From positions 5,509-69,508 of the forward strand of contig CALCHQ010000086.1 of NCBI GenBank assembly GCA_937901085.1: a DNA stretch of 64,000 nucleotides. Direction: 5' to 3'. How positions within the stretch are numbered: the stretch's first letter is position 1; every line of letters starts with the position of its first letter. Under the pieces are notes generated by a model, which worked only from the letters and a program-made list of their open reading frames with translations, searched no databases and was not told where the DNA came from. This document shows positions 17,537 through 28,200 of the stretch, piece by piece. Origin of the DNA: an uncultured Verrucomicrobiales bacterium (GTDB lineage Bacteria > Verrucomicrobiota > Verrucomicrobiia > Verrucomicrobiales > Akkermansiaceae). The position numbers were made by a program, and so were the translations under genes.

Positions 17537-19180
17537 ATGGCCCTGCCTGCTCAGACCAAATACATCGTGGGCAATGAGGCCTGCGAACGATTCAGCTTCT
17601 ATGGCATGCGGAGCATCCTCGTCGCCTACATGACGGGGATGCTTCTCATGTCTAAGAACGAAGCCACCGAAGTCGTCCACCTCTTCATTGCCTGCATCTA
17701 CCTGATGCCGCTGCTGGGTGCCTGGCTGGCCGACCGCTTCCTGGGTCGCTACCGCACCATCATCTCCATTTCCCTGCTCTACTGCCTGGGCAATGCCGTG
17801 CTGGCCATGGCCGATTTTGCCGGCGATACCGAATCCCGCAAATGGGTACTCTTTACCGGGCTCACCATCATAGCCATCGGCTCCGGCGGCATCAAACCCT
17901 GCGTCTCGGCCTTTGTGGGTGACCAGGTACCGGCAGAAGCAAAGAACGGGCCTACCATGACCCGCCTGTACGCCGCCTTCTACTGGTCCATCAACCTGGG
18001 CTCCTTCTTCTCCTTCCTGGTCATTCCCTGGGTGCGCCAGAACTGGGGGTACAGCTGGGCCTTCGGCATACCGGGCATCTTCATGGCGCTTGCCACCCTC
18101 ATCTTCTGGCTCGGCCGCCACCAGTACACCCACGTTCCCCCCACGCAGCCCGAATTCCTGCGTGCCCTCTGCACCCGCCTCTTCTGCGGCGCGGCGCGCG
18201 CCTGCGAGCGTTTCGGCGGAGCTTCCGTGGCCCGCGCCACGAACACGGCCATCGGCATTGCGGCATTCATCGTGGTAGCACCCATCGTGATACTGCTCGG
18301 CTACTGGGCACACGGAGGAGCTGAAAGGCTGGCCATGCTGAGCGGCGCCGGTGAAACCACCGCTGCACTCTGCGGGCTGCTTGCCCTGCTGCTCTACATT
18401 GCTGCGCTGACACTCGCCGGGCTCAGGCTGGCCGCCGCCACCGGCATGAAAGGCTTTGCGGGGCTGGCTGGGAGCATGATTTTCAACAGCCGGGAAGAAA
18501 CCAACGCCCGCTTCGCTGAAAGCGAGCAGCGCGGCGCACGCAATCTGGTGCGCGTCCTCATCGTCTTCCTCATGATTATCCCCTTCTGGAGTCTCTACGA
18601 CCAGACCGCCTCCAGCTGGGTACTGCAGGGCAAGCAGATGCAGAGCATCGACCTGAGCTGGGGCTGCATCAAGTTCTGCTTCGGCGCAGAAGAGATGCAG
18701 AGCTTCAACCCCCTGCTCATCATGATTTTTGTGCCGCTCGTCACCCTGTTCGTCTATCCCTACATCGGCCGCTGGGGTGCGCCGCTCAAGCGCATGGGGC
18801 TGGGTATCCTGCTGGCAGGCATTGCCTACGGCACGGTAGCGGCCCTGCAGCAGCGCCTGGATGGAGGCGCCCAGTTGAGCATTCTCTGGCAGTGCATTCC
18901 TTACTTCCTGCTCACGCTCTCGGAAATCCTGGTCAGCACCACAGGGCTGGAATACGCCTACACCGCCGCCGGCAAGAACCTCAAGAGCATCGTCTCAAGC
19001 TTCTGGCTGCTCACCAACACCCTGGGCAACCTGCTGGTGGTATTCCTCACCTCGCTGGTAGATGACCCGGCCAGCGTACAGGCCTTCGTCCTCTACGGCT
19101 GTATGTCGCTCTGCGTCGGTTTCATCTTCCTCTTCGTCACCTCTCGCCCGGCCTTCAAGGCCGATGCGGAAGAGAGCTGA
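17537..19180 (+). CDS. POT/PTR-family proton-coupled oligopeptide transporter
   Basis: 547 residues with about 12-14 membrane segments. The POT proton-coupling signature appears at the N-terminus as NEACERFSFYGMRSIL (about 12-27), fitting ExxERFxYY. The PTR2 signature region IGSGGIKPCVSAFVGDQ (about 114-130) is present, as is the GLEYAYTAA motif in the C-terminal half. It lies in the inner membrane and should import di- and tripeptides with protons. A GC-rich loop around residues 195-240 is longer than in compact family members. It follows the PpiD-like gene and ends in a strong terminator. Confidence 0.92.
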   Translation: MALPAQTKYIVGNEACERFSFYGMRSILVAYMTGMLLMSKNEATEVVHLFIACIYLMPLLGAWLADRFLGRYRTIISISLLYCLGNAVLAMADFAGDTESRKWVLFTGLTIIAIGSGGIKPCVSAFVGDQVPAEAKNGPTMTRLYAAFYWSINLGSFFSFLVIPWVRQNWGYSWAFGIPGIFMALATLIFWLGRHQYTHVPPTQPEFLRALCTRLFCGAARACERFGGASVARATNTAIGIAAFIVVAPIVILLGYWAHGGAERLAMLSGAGETTAALCGLLALLLYIAALTLAGLRLAAATGMKGFAGLAGSMIFNSREETNARFAESEQRGARNLVRVLIVFLMIIPFWSLYDQTASSWVLQGKQMQSIDLSWGCIKFCFGAEEMQSFNPLLIMIFVPLVTLFVYPYIGRWGAPLKRMGLGILLAGIAYGTVAALQQRLDGGAQLSILWQCIPYFLLTLSEILVSTTGLEYAYTAAGKNLKSIVSSFWLLTNTLGNLLVVFLTSLVDDPASVQAFVLYGCMSLCVGFIFLFVTSRPAFKADAEES

Positions 19181-19205
19181 GTCCTGCCCGCAAGTTCAAA
19201 GCGAA

Positions 19206-19243
19206 GGAGCCGGAGAGTTTTCTCTCCGGCTCCTTTCTTTTCT
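19206..19243 (+). terminator. rho-independent terminator after the POT gene
   Basis: A perfect 12-bp stem (GGAGCCGGAGAG / CTCTCCGGCTCC) with a TTTT loop, followed by TTTCTTTTC. It separates this transcript from the convergent giant gene. Confidence 0.9.
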
Positions 19244-19264
19244 GGTCAGAACTCCGCTGCTTGC

Positions 19265-22200
19265 TCAATCCCTCCGGCGGCGGCGGGCGCACAGCGCAGC
19301 CAGCGCCAGCAGGCTGAGCGTGGCGGTCGAGGGTTCAGGAATGAGTTCGCCACGCGCCTCATCAGGATCAATCTTGAAGTAAAGCATATTGGAGGAAACG
19401 GTGATACCGGCCGTCTGGCTTACCGTGTCGCTGGTAACCCACATACCTGTTATCTGGTTACCATCGCGATCCAGCAGCACAAACTGATTATCGATGAGTA
19501 CGGCAAAATTCGAGCCGTTCTGCTCCTCGTACAGGAACTGGCCGAAGCCACCGCCCATCTGCACCGCCACATAGCTGGTCGTGGGGTCAGCCCAGTCATT
19601 CCAGTCCTCAAACAATTGGATGGTGAGACCGTTGCCCTTGACATCAACGCCCTTGAACTGATCAGCCTGCAGCACCAGAATGCGGGTATCATTGGGGCCA
19701 ACGGTATAGCTGACGCGGTTATCCTCGTCAAAGGTAAGCTCCACCAGGGTCTGGGAAGAGGTGTTCACCTCCGCCACCGTACTGGTGATGTTGTTGCCGG
19801 TGGCCGCCTCCGGGCCGGTGACGGGGTTCACAGCCGTGGTGTCATATTCCACGCGTACACCCTGGATTTCAGACAGGAAATCAATGTGGACATCCGTCGT
19901 GACATCCACCGAGCAGTCTTCCTGCAGGTGTACCAGAGAATTCTCCAGCTTGGTGTGGTAGAGCGTATGGTTGATATCGGAGCGGGCCATATCCACATGC
20001 GTATTCACCATCTCGGCACGGTGACCGGCGGCACCACCCAAGCGGGCAGAAGCACCGCGCAAGTCCACATGCAGGTGGTTGACCTCGCCCTCCAGCTCGG
20101 TGGTGTTGTGGCGGGAAGAAATCAGAACCTGCATGTCGGCCATGTCGGGTGTCGTGATATGTTCCGTACCAGTGGGAGACAGTGTCTTCACCTCGGCACC
20201 ACCCAGCAGCAGCTGGCCGTTGTTCGGACGGTGCAGCGGGTCATTCATGCCGGTGGTCGGGTCATCATCCACAGCCGGCACGTCCTGGTTGGCACCCAGG
20301 CTCAGATGCTCAATGTACTGCACCATGGAATCGCTCAGCACGGCCTCACCGGATTCATCGTAGGTGACCACCTTATCCAGAATCTGCAACGTGGCGTGCA
20401 GGCCCTCCACATGCACATCGACATCGCCCTCCACGCCCTTGTTGTCCTGCATAATCTGCAGCACCGTGCGGGACTCCACGTTCAGCTCGTTCTCTGTACC
20501 GCGGAAGAGATTGAAGTCATTGATGGCGGCATAGCCCATGTACGGGGATGTCTCGGTGGATGTTGCTGCCGTCACCGGGTCAATGAGGGCATTGTTGAAG
20601 GTCAGCTTCACATCCATGCCGCTCATATTGCCCAGCAGCTGGATGATGTGGGAATGCTCGTACTTGCCGAACACATCGTTACCAGCCTCATACTCAGCCT
20701 TAAGCTGCGGGTCAATGGCGTAGTTACGCGTGTTGACCGTCACAGAAGCGCCGCTGGCAAAGTCTATAGGCTTGATGGTGAACCAGTCCTCGCGGGCGGA
20801 AAGCGTAGCGCCATTTTCCAGACGCACAAAAGCCACACCGTCTACACCAGGCTTGAGTTCTCCCCAGGCATCCTGCTTGACGCCTTCCTCGGCAAAGGTG
20901 GTATTCATGGCCAGAATGCCACCAGCACCCACGGCCAGAGCATGCGCACGGTTCGGGTCAGCAGCACCCACCAGCACGCGCTTACCATCGCCAGAGGCAA
21001 TCTCGTGGGCCACCAGGGCCTCCGTCACCACGAACATACCCCCCTGCACCTCCAGGCGGTTCAGCCAGGCGCGGCGTACTTCCTGCGTGGTACTGTCGCC
21101 CTTTTTCAATACATTCAGAGAACCCTCACCGATAGCACCGTAGTGGTGCTGGGTAGTACCCTGCTGGTTTTCCGTATAGCCACCGTAGTTCACGGCCACC
21201 TGGAAGTCACCATAGCCCAGCACACCCTCGTACTTACCGCTGCGGGTGCCGGTAAGCTGCAAGGTAGCGGCGTTGTGCTTGCTCATGTTGAGTACGCTGG
21301 AACTGCCGCCATTGGTTTCAATCGTACCGTTGAGGCTGTTAAGCTCGCAGACTTCACCGTTGGACATCACGTCCAGCGCCAGCACCGTGCGCAGCGTGCC
21401 GTCCTTCACGCTCAGATCCATGGTGGCATTGGTCCAGTCTGCACCGTCGCTGGACTTGCTGGTACTCATGATATCCAGCTGCACCATACCGCCGCCGTGT
21501 TCCGTCTCGCCCCAGACATGGCCGCACATGGTGACCGTGCCATAGAACGCGCCGGGATCAAGCACCTTGAACACGCCGTAGTTGTAGCGGTCCAGGTTAA
21601 GGATTTCACCGCTGTTGGAATAGTAATTGCCAGATGCATCGGTGATGTATTCCCCCGTCTCATCCACGTCCGCATAGCGTTCAATGGCACGCTCCCTAGC
21701 TTCCTCGCGGGTCAGACTCACGCCGGAGAGCAGCAGCACCGTATCGGATTCACCCGCCAGTTCCTTGATGATGAGCTTCTTGTTGCCGCTGTTAATCAGG
21801 CGGCCGTCCACCTCGGTCGAGTAAGACGCATCATCCGGGTTTGCATAGACGTTTACGACAATCTTGTTGTTAATCGTCGTGGTGGCCATGGCCTTACCCA
21901 GGGCAAGGTTTCCCTCCTCGTGGTAGTTGCCGGGGAAATCTTCATCATCGAAATCACCCTGCAGGGACGCACCATTCATAAGAGTAATCGTGCAATCCTG
22001 GCCGGTGAGGGCTCCATCCTTATACACGCCACCCAGCGCATTCACGTGCTGCATGACCATTGTACCGCCCTGCAGAATCGTGCCACCGGTATAACTGTTA
22101 TCCAGCGCCATGATGGTGGTACCGGTGCCGGTCTTATGCACCATGGTCTTCCAGTTTTCATCGAAGCCGCTGGCAATCAGTTCTTCCCTGGTGGCATCGC

Positions 22201-25200
22201 GGATGCCGCCTTCATTTCCTGCCGTGGTGTAGAAGTAGTAGTTCGTATCATCCTTCTTCTGGCTCTCATTCAACACCCACTTGCCGTTCTGGAATTCAAA
22301 CTCCTCGTAGTTGGCGTTAATCATCACCATGAAGGGAGCCACTTCTCCCGCCACATTCACCGCCTGATAACCACGTCCGTCCAGCTTATAGGAATCCAGC
22401 CCGAAACCATCGGCAACATACAGCAGCGTATCCCCGCAGTTCTCCACCAGAGTACCTGGCTGCACGTTATCCTTATCCACGTTGACGGTATCATCACTCT
22501 CCAGATAAGGAGGATCGACCGTCCACTTCGTCGGTACGTTCAGATTACCGAACAGCACCACATGGCCGTTGACGAACTGGCGATTTTCCTTCCAGCGGTA
22601 GTCGGTGGCATAGGCATCAGAGCCATTGGTCCAGATATTGTTGTGGGGTTCCAGGCCCACCATGCCCGACCAGGTGCGGCGCGGGTCACCCGTCACCGTC
22701 ATCACCAGGTAATCGCTCATACCTTCGGTGGTCAGGTCATCAACATTACCGACTATCGAGCAGCCGTTATTGCCCACGGTATAAATCGTACCAAAATAGC
22801 CGTAGCCCAGCGTCACCGTTCGCGTGCCGAAGAAGGTTTCATCGTTACCATCAATCGTGATGGCATCTGCCCGGGCAATGTAGTACTTCTGCCCCAGCGA
22901 GAAGTTCGTGTTATCGAAGGCCATGGTGATGTCCTGCGTCGAACTCAGCTTCAGCGTGCCATCCACATCCAGCAGAGGCGTAATATTGGCCGTATTCTGA
23001 TAGGTAAGGGAATTCTCCGGAAGCGAATCCGGGGTCGTATTCACCAGGAAGGTGAGCGTGGACTTGCCGGACATGTCGATATCACCCTCCACGTATGCAG
23101 GCGTAAGCGACTGGCCTTCCTGCAGCGCGGGGGTAATGACCGTCAGCGTCTTGTTATCACCCACGGTGACGGAGGAGCTGGTGACACCATCGATGGAATC
23201 CCAGGTACCATCCTTGGCCTCTTTGTCAATGTCCGTCACTCCCAGGCGCAGCTTCGAGCCACCCACCAGGTTCATATTGCCTTTCAGCTCCAGGTTATTG
23301 AAGCCCAGCGTCCCCTGGTAGACCGACACATCATTCAGCACCGCCGAGTGAATATACTGTTTCGTCTGGCCGCTCTTGACCAGGCTGAGCGTTTCCGTGC
23401 CATTTGAGAACTTGCCGGAAGCCGCGAAATCCTTGTTGTACTTCTCGACATCAGCCAGGGTTTCCATGCCATCGCCGAAGGAGATGTGGGCCTGCTGAGC
23501 CTGGGTGTAGGACTGGGCATAGCCCATGGCACCGGAATAGACATAGTCGCCGGAATCGTTGTCAAGCCCGAGGCGGAGAATAGTCTCCGAACCCGTCACC
23601 ACGCGCAGGCGCATGCGTTCATCCTCCTGCGAAATATCGGTGAAATCGCGGGAGAAATCCTCGTCTCCAGCCCCGCGGGAATATATCCAGGCCTTGTCCA
23701 GGAAGTCACCCTCCAGCGTACCCACCGATACATCACCATTCACCACCAGGATATTGGTGTAGGACTGGCGGACTTCATCCTTGCTCTTGACTACCTGTTC
23801 GCGGGTCAGGTCAATATGCCCCTTGGCAAAGGTGTTGTCCGACAAGGAAAGCTGCACACCGCCGGCCGTACGCGCGCCTGTGTTGTCATTTGACAGGAAC
23901 GAGGTATTCACCGCGTTGGTCAGCTTCACCGTGCCGGTAAAGGCAGTCAGCTCGGAGGCATCCACCAGCGAGGCATCAAACTGGGAGTTATTGATGGTGA
24001 AGGCAGATATATAGCACTGGTCATGCCCGCCATCCCAGCAGGAGGTGTAGCCGCGCAGCTCCAGGTCACCCTCACCGTACAGACCGCCCGTCATGGAAAG
24101 GTTACGCCAATGGCGGGGAACGTTGCTGAAGTCGTCATTCGCGTTCTTCGACTCGTAGGCAGCGTGGGCATAGGAAATCGTGGCGTGGCCACCGCTTCCG
24201 TTCTCCCCGCTGCCGGTCTTGAGGATGATGGTATTCTGCACCACCGGGTTACGGTAGGCCGACACTTCATCATGGTTATGCTCATAGTTCACCATGAGTT
24301 CAGAACCCACACGATTCACCGGTTCAAAGCCGCTGTTGGAGCCGCTCTTATCCCAGTAGTCCGTCCATGTGCTGTCGACATAGAGGGAAATAGCGCCTGT
24401 GCCAGAGGAATAGGGGCGTGAAAGGTACAACGCACCATCCTTCACCTCGATACCGCCGGAAAAATCATTGGCGGTGTTGAGAATCAGCACCGCATCACCG
24501 GTCTTTTCAATGCTGGTGCGGGTGATGATGTTCCCCTTTTCGTCCTTATAATCGGTGATACCGGCATTGGCCGAATCCACATGCCCGGTAAAGGCATAGC
24601 CATACTTCAGCTCGGCATCACCCGTACCCATGCTGCCGTCATTATCATTGGCCGTCACCAGAATTCTGCCGGGAGCCACCTTGCCGTAGATGTACACCTC
24701 GCGGTTGTTTTCATCCGCACCATGGACATCCACATCGGCAAAGAGAACGCTGACCCCGTTCTTGTAGACACCGGGAGATACACTCTTATCGCGCTGTTCG
24801 TGCCAGCCGGTCTGCTCGGCAGAGCCATCTGCACGCCATACATTGCCCATGGTCAGGCCCAGGTGGTGTTCGTTGCGCCCATCTGTATAACCGGCTTTCT
24901 CACCGCTCCAGATGTAGTAATCGCGCACCATGATACCAGCATCCATGTTCTGGCCGATGGTCAGGTACACCGTATCGTTGCTATATGAGTAGCTGGCCTC
25001 GTAGCTGTAGCCGCTCGCATCGGTAATGAGGATATTCGTTCCATCGAAGCCAGGGCTGGATGTCACACCACCGAACAGGGCAATCGTATCACCCGTCTTC
25101 AGGCCGGCTACCCCGGACAAGGTAAGGGAGCTTCCCATGTTCAGCGTTACGCCGTCGCCCAGCACAAACCAGGGCGTCGTTGCACTATAGGAGGAATTTC

Positions 25201-28200
25201 CGGCAAAGCTGATCTGCTCCATGGCCGTCCAGGTGACCGGAGCGTCCGTGGCGCCAATATAGATGCTCTGCCCGGTCATATCCACGAGCGTGAGCGGCGT
25301 GGAGCTGAAATCCGTATCAGCCCCAAGCAGCCAGGAAGCCCCTCCATACAGAGTGGCAGAATCCACCGTCAGCCCGGCAGATGTCTGAATGACAGCCCCG
25401 CTCTGCACGGTCAGCTCATTCATGGAAGTCTCACCACCGAATGCCAGGGTGCCGGAGCGCACTTCCACCTCATCCAGGTACACAGAACCCGTGAATTCCT
25501 GCGTATTGGAACCCACCTTGACCAGGCTCAGGCGGCCCTCGCCCATGTGAACCATATTGGTATCCACCGCTGTGGTGGTGGAAGACACCTTGGTACTGTC
25601 TGTACCTTCATGGGTATAGGTGTCCGTGGTAGTTTCCACGCGCGTGGCCTGGCCACCTGTGTAGAAATTGCCGCTGCCCACCGTACCTTTAAAAGTGTAA
25701 TCCTGCCCATCGGTACCCACCGTCAGCGTGGGAGAAGTACGCGGAGAAGAATCGGCCACATCGGAGACCACCGAAGCGTTCTTATCACCTCGCAGGCCGG
25801 CAATCGTCGCATCACCCACCACACCCAGCACCAGCTCGGTGGCGGTTCCGGCATTCGTCTGCACCGATTCCCCATCGGCAAAGGATTCTGCTGTAAGGTC
25901 CACGACAACCTTCTCCCAACGGGTATCGCCCTGCCCGGCAATGTTCACATTGCCGATGTTGAGCTGCACGATGCCAGCCCCGGCAGAGTCATCCGTCCCG
26001 GCATTGGCTGCCAGCTTTACCGTGCCCTCCAGCCAGTTCGTGGAGGAAGAAGGGGAAGTAAAGGTAAAGGTGCTGGCCACACCGTACTGGTGCGTGGTGG
26101 TCGTGACGACCTGGGTATCGGAGGAGGCATCGCCCACGGTCACGGTCGACGAGCCGCGCTCACCGATGCCATGGTGCGCCACCAGTTGCAATTCGCCTTC
26201 GCCACTCAGGTTGCCATCGAGCAGCCAGTTACTCCAGGAATCCACCGTACCGTGCAGCTGGGCAGCCCCGGCCGTGGCATTCACCTGCACCTTGCCGCCA
26301 AAGTGGCGGTGGGCGGCATCACCGGAATCCTCGCCCAGATACAAGGCGCTGCCGCTGTTCAGGACGACGTTGGAGAACTGCATCAGGTGTTCCTTTTCCA
26401 CCGATGTACCGCTCCAGCCGTCGCTGTAGGAAGCATTTGTATACGCCATGTAGGGCAGCGCCGGAGAGGCGGCATTCTGATACATCTCGATGTAGACGGC
26501 CTTGCCCGCCTCCACCACGAAGGGGTCCTTCCCCAAGGTGTGATCCAGCGTCACCAGCACATTGTTTCCATCCAGCACGAGGTAGGCATGGTAGGTGGTA
26601 TTACCACTCTGCACCATCACCGATGAAGTGGTGGAAGTAAAGGCATCTGCCTCGCCCTTGGTGGTGGCCAGGACAAAGGTCTTGTTTTCCGTCGATTCCT
26701 CATTGAAGGCAAAGCCGAGGTTGGTGATAGTCACGCCTCTGCTGAAATCCAGAGTCACACCATCGAGCGTGAACGCGGCGGCATTGCGGTCTGTCCAGCC
26801 GGCATTGGCAAAGGAAATCGTTCCCGGCAGTGTCAGGACAGCCGCGCCCTCTGTACTGGAAAGGTTGATGCTCCCCTGCACGTTCTCGATGTACATCGTC
26901 CCGGACATGGTGTTGGACGCCCCGGCCATCTCCCATTCGGAACCGCCGTGCAAGTAGGCTTCGGCAATGGTATTGCTGGAAGTACCGGTCACCAGGCGGC
27001 CATCACTTCGCAGGCGCAGTACATCGGCCTCGAAATTGCCGGTCACGGTCAGTTGGGAAGTCGCGTAGGAACCGGCCACTTTCTTATCGCCTACTTCCAC
27101 AATCAACTTGTGGTTCGTCGCATCCAGCAAATCCTCCGTCGTAAGGGAGGCTCCGTTGTACAGGCTGACGGACTGAGCCTCCGTACGGCCTTTCACCTCC
27201 ACCTCAGCAGCATCGATGGTGAGTTTATCGGACACCAGAAGGGAAGCCGCACTCAGGAAACCATTGTCCCGCACACCCGCATCGTCGGCCACGCTGACGG
27301 TGCCTCCTACCTCGATGCGACTGCCATCGCCGGTCACGAGAAGTTCCTCCGTCTCGGCATAGGTTTCGGTGACAATCAACTGCTTTGCCACCTGCAGTAT
27401 ACCACCGTTGCTGGCTTCTACTATAGCAGCCTGCAGAGAGCCAACGTTGCTGGGTTCCGCTTCCTGCTTGGGGGCAAGGAAAGCGAGCGTACCGCCGGTG
27501 ACGGTGACGACATTGAAGGCGCTGTTCCCCGTGGCATCGGCCACCATCTCCTGCCGGTTTCCGTATACCTTGGTCAGGTTCAGGGGTGCCTCAGAAGCAT
27601 AGCTGGCCGTACCCGACACATAGTAGTTCCCGTTGAACGTGCCTGTGTATGTATAGGTTTTGGAAACCGTGGCATCACCCAGCGTCAGGGTGTAGGAAGC
27701 ATCGCCGGAATTACTGGTAACAGTCGAGTTCTCATTGCCCCCCTGCAAGCCCAGCAGCTGGGTATTGCCTGTCACATTCAGGATAGTGCCGGCGGCTTCA
27801 CCGGTGGCATTGTAGCCGGAGCCCTCGCCGGGAGTGAGGTCGAGCAGCGTGTATTTCCAATGCGACCCGGTCACGTTGAACTGCACGCGGGAACCATCGC
27901 GGGAACCCGCCATGCTGATGGTGCCGCTGAAGCCCTGGTCGGCACCAGGGGCAGCCTTGAAGGCATAAATAGTGGTGCGGTCGGCGGTATCGCCCATGAG
28001 GGTGAGGTTGCCCTTGCCCTGCAGCTTATCATAGGTGAACAGACCATAGCCGGGAAGCGGCTGATTCTGCTTCTGGTTATCAAGCTCGCCGTGCAGGTAC
28101 GCGTTGTTGGTCTTGTTCACCACCACACTCACCTTATCCGAAGCACCCAGGTACAGGTGGCTGCCATTATTCAGGACAATGGACCTGATATCTTTCGGCT

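Noticed and set aside
15695..18313. 872-codon open frame on the minus strand
   Set aside because: It spans the PpiD-like gene and half of the POT gene on the opposite strand, with no start signals or domains.
19616..23407. 1,263-codon open frame on the plus strand
   Set aside because: It is antisense to the giant PEP-CTERM gene. The His/Arg/Gly-rich translation reflects the GC-rich third positions of the real gene.
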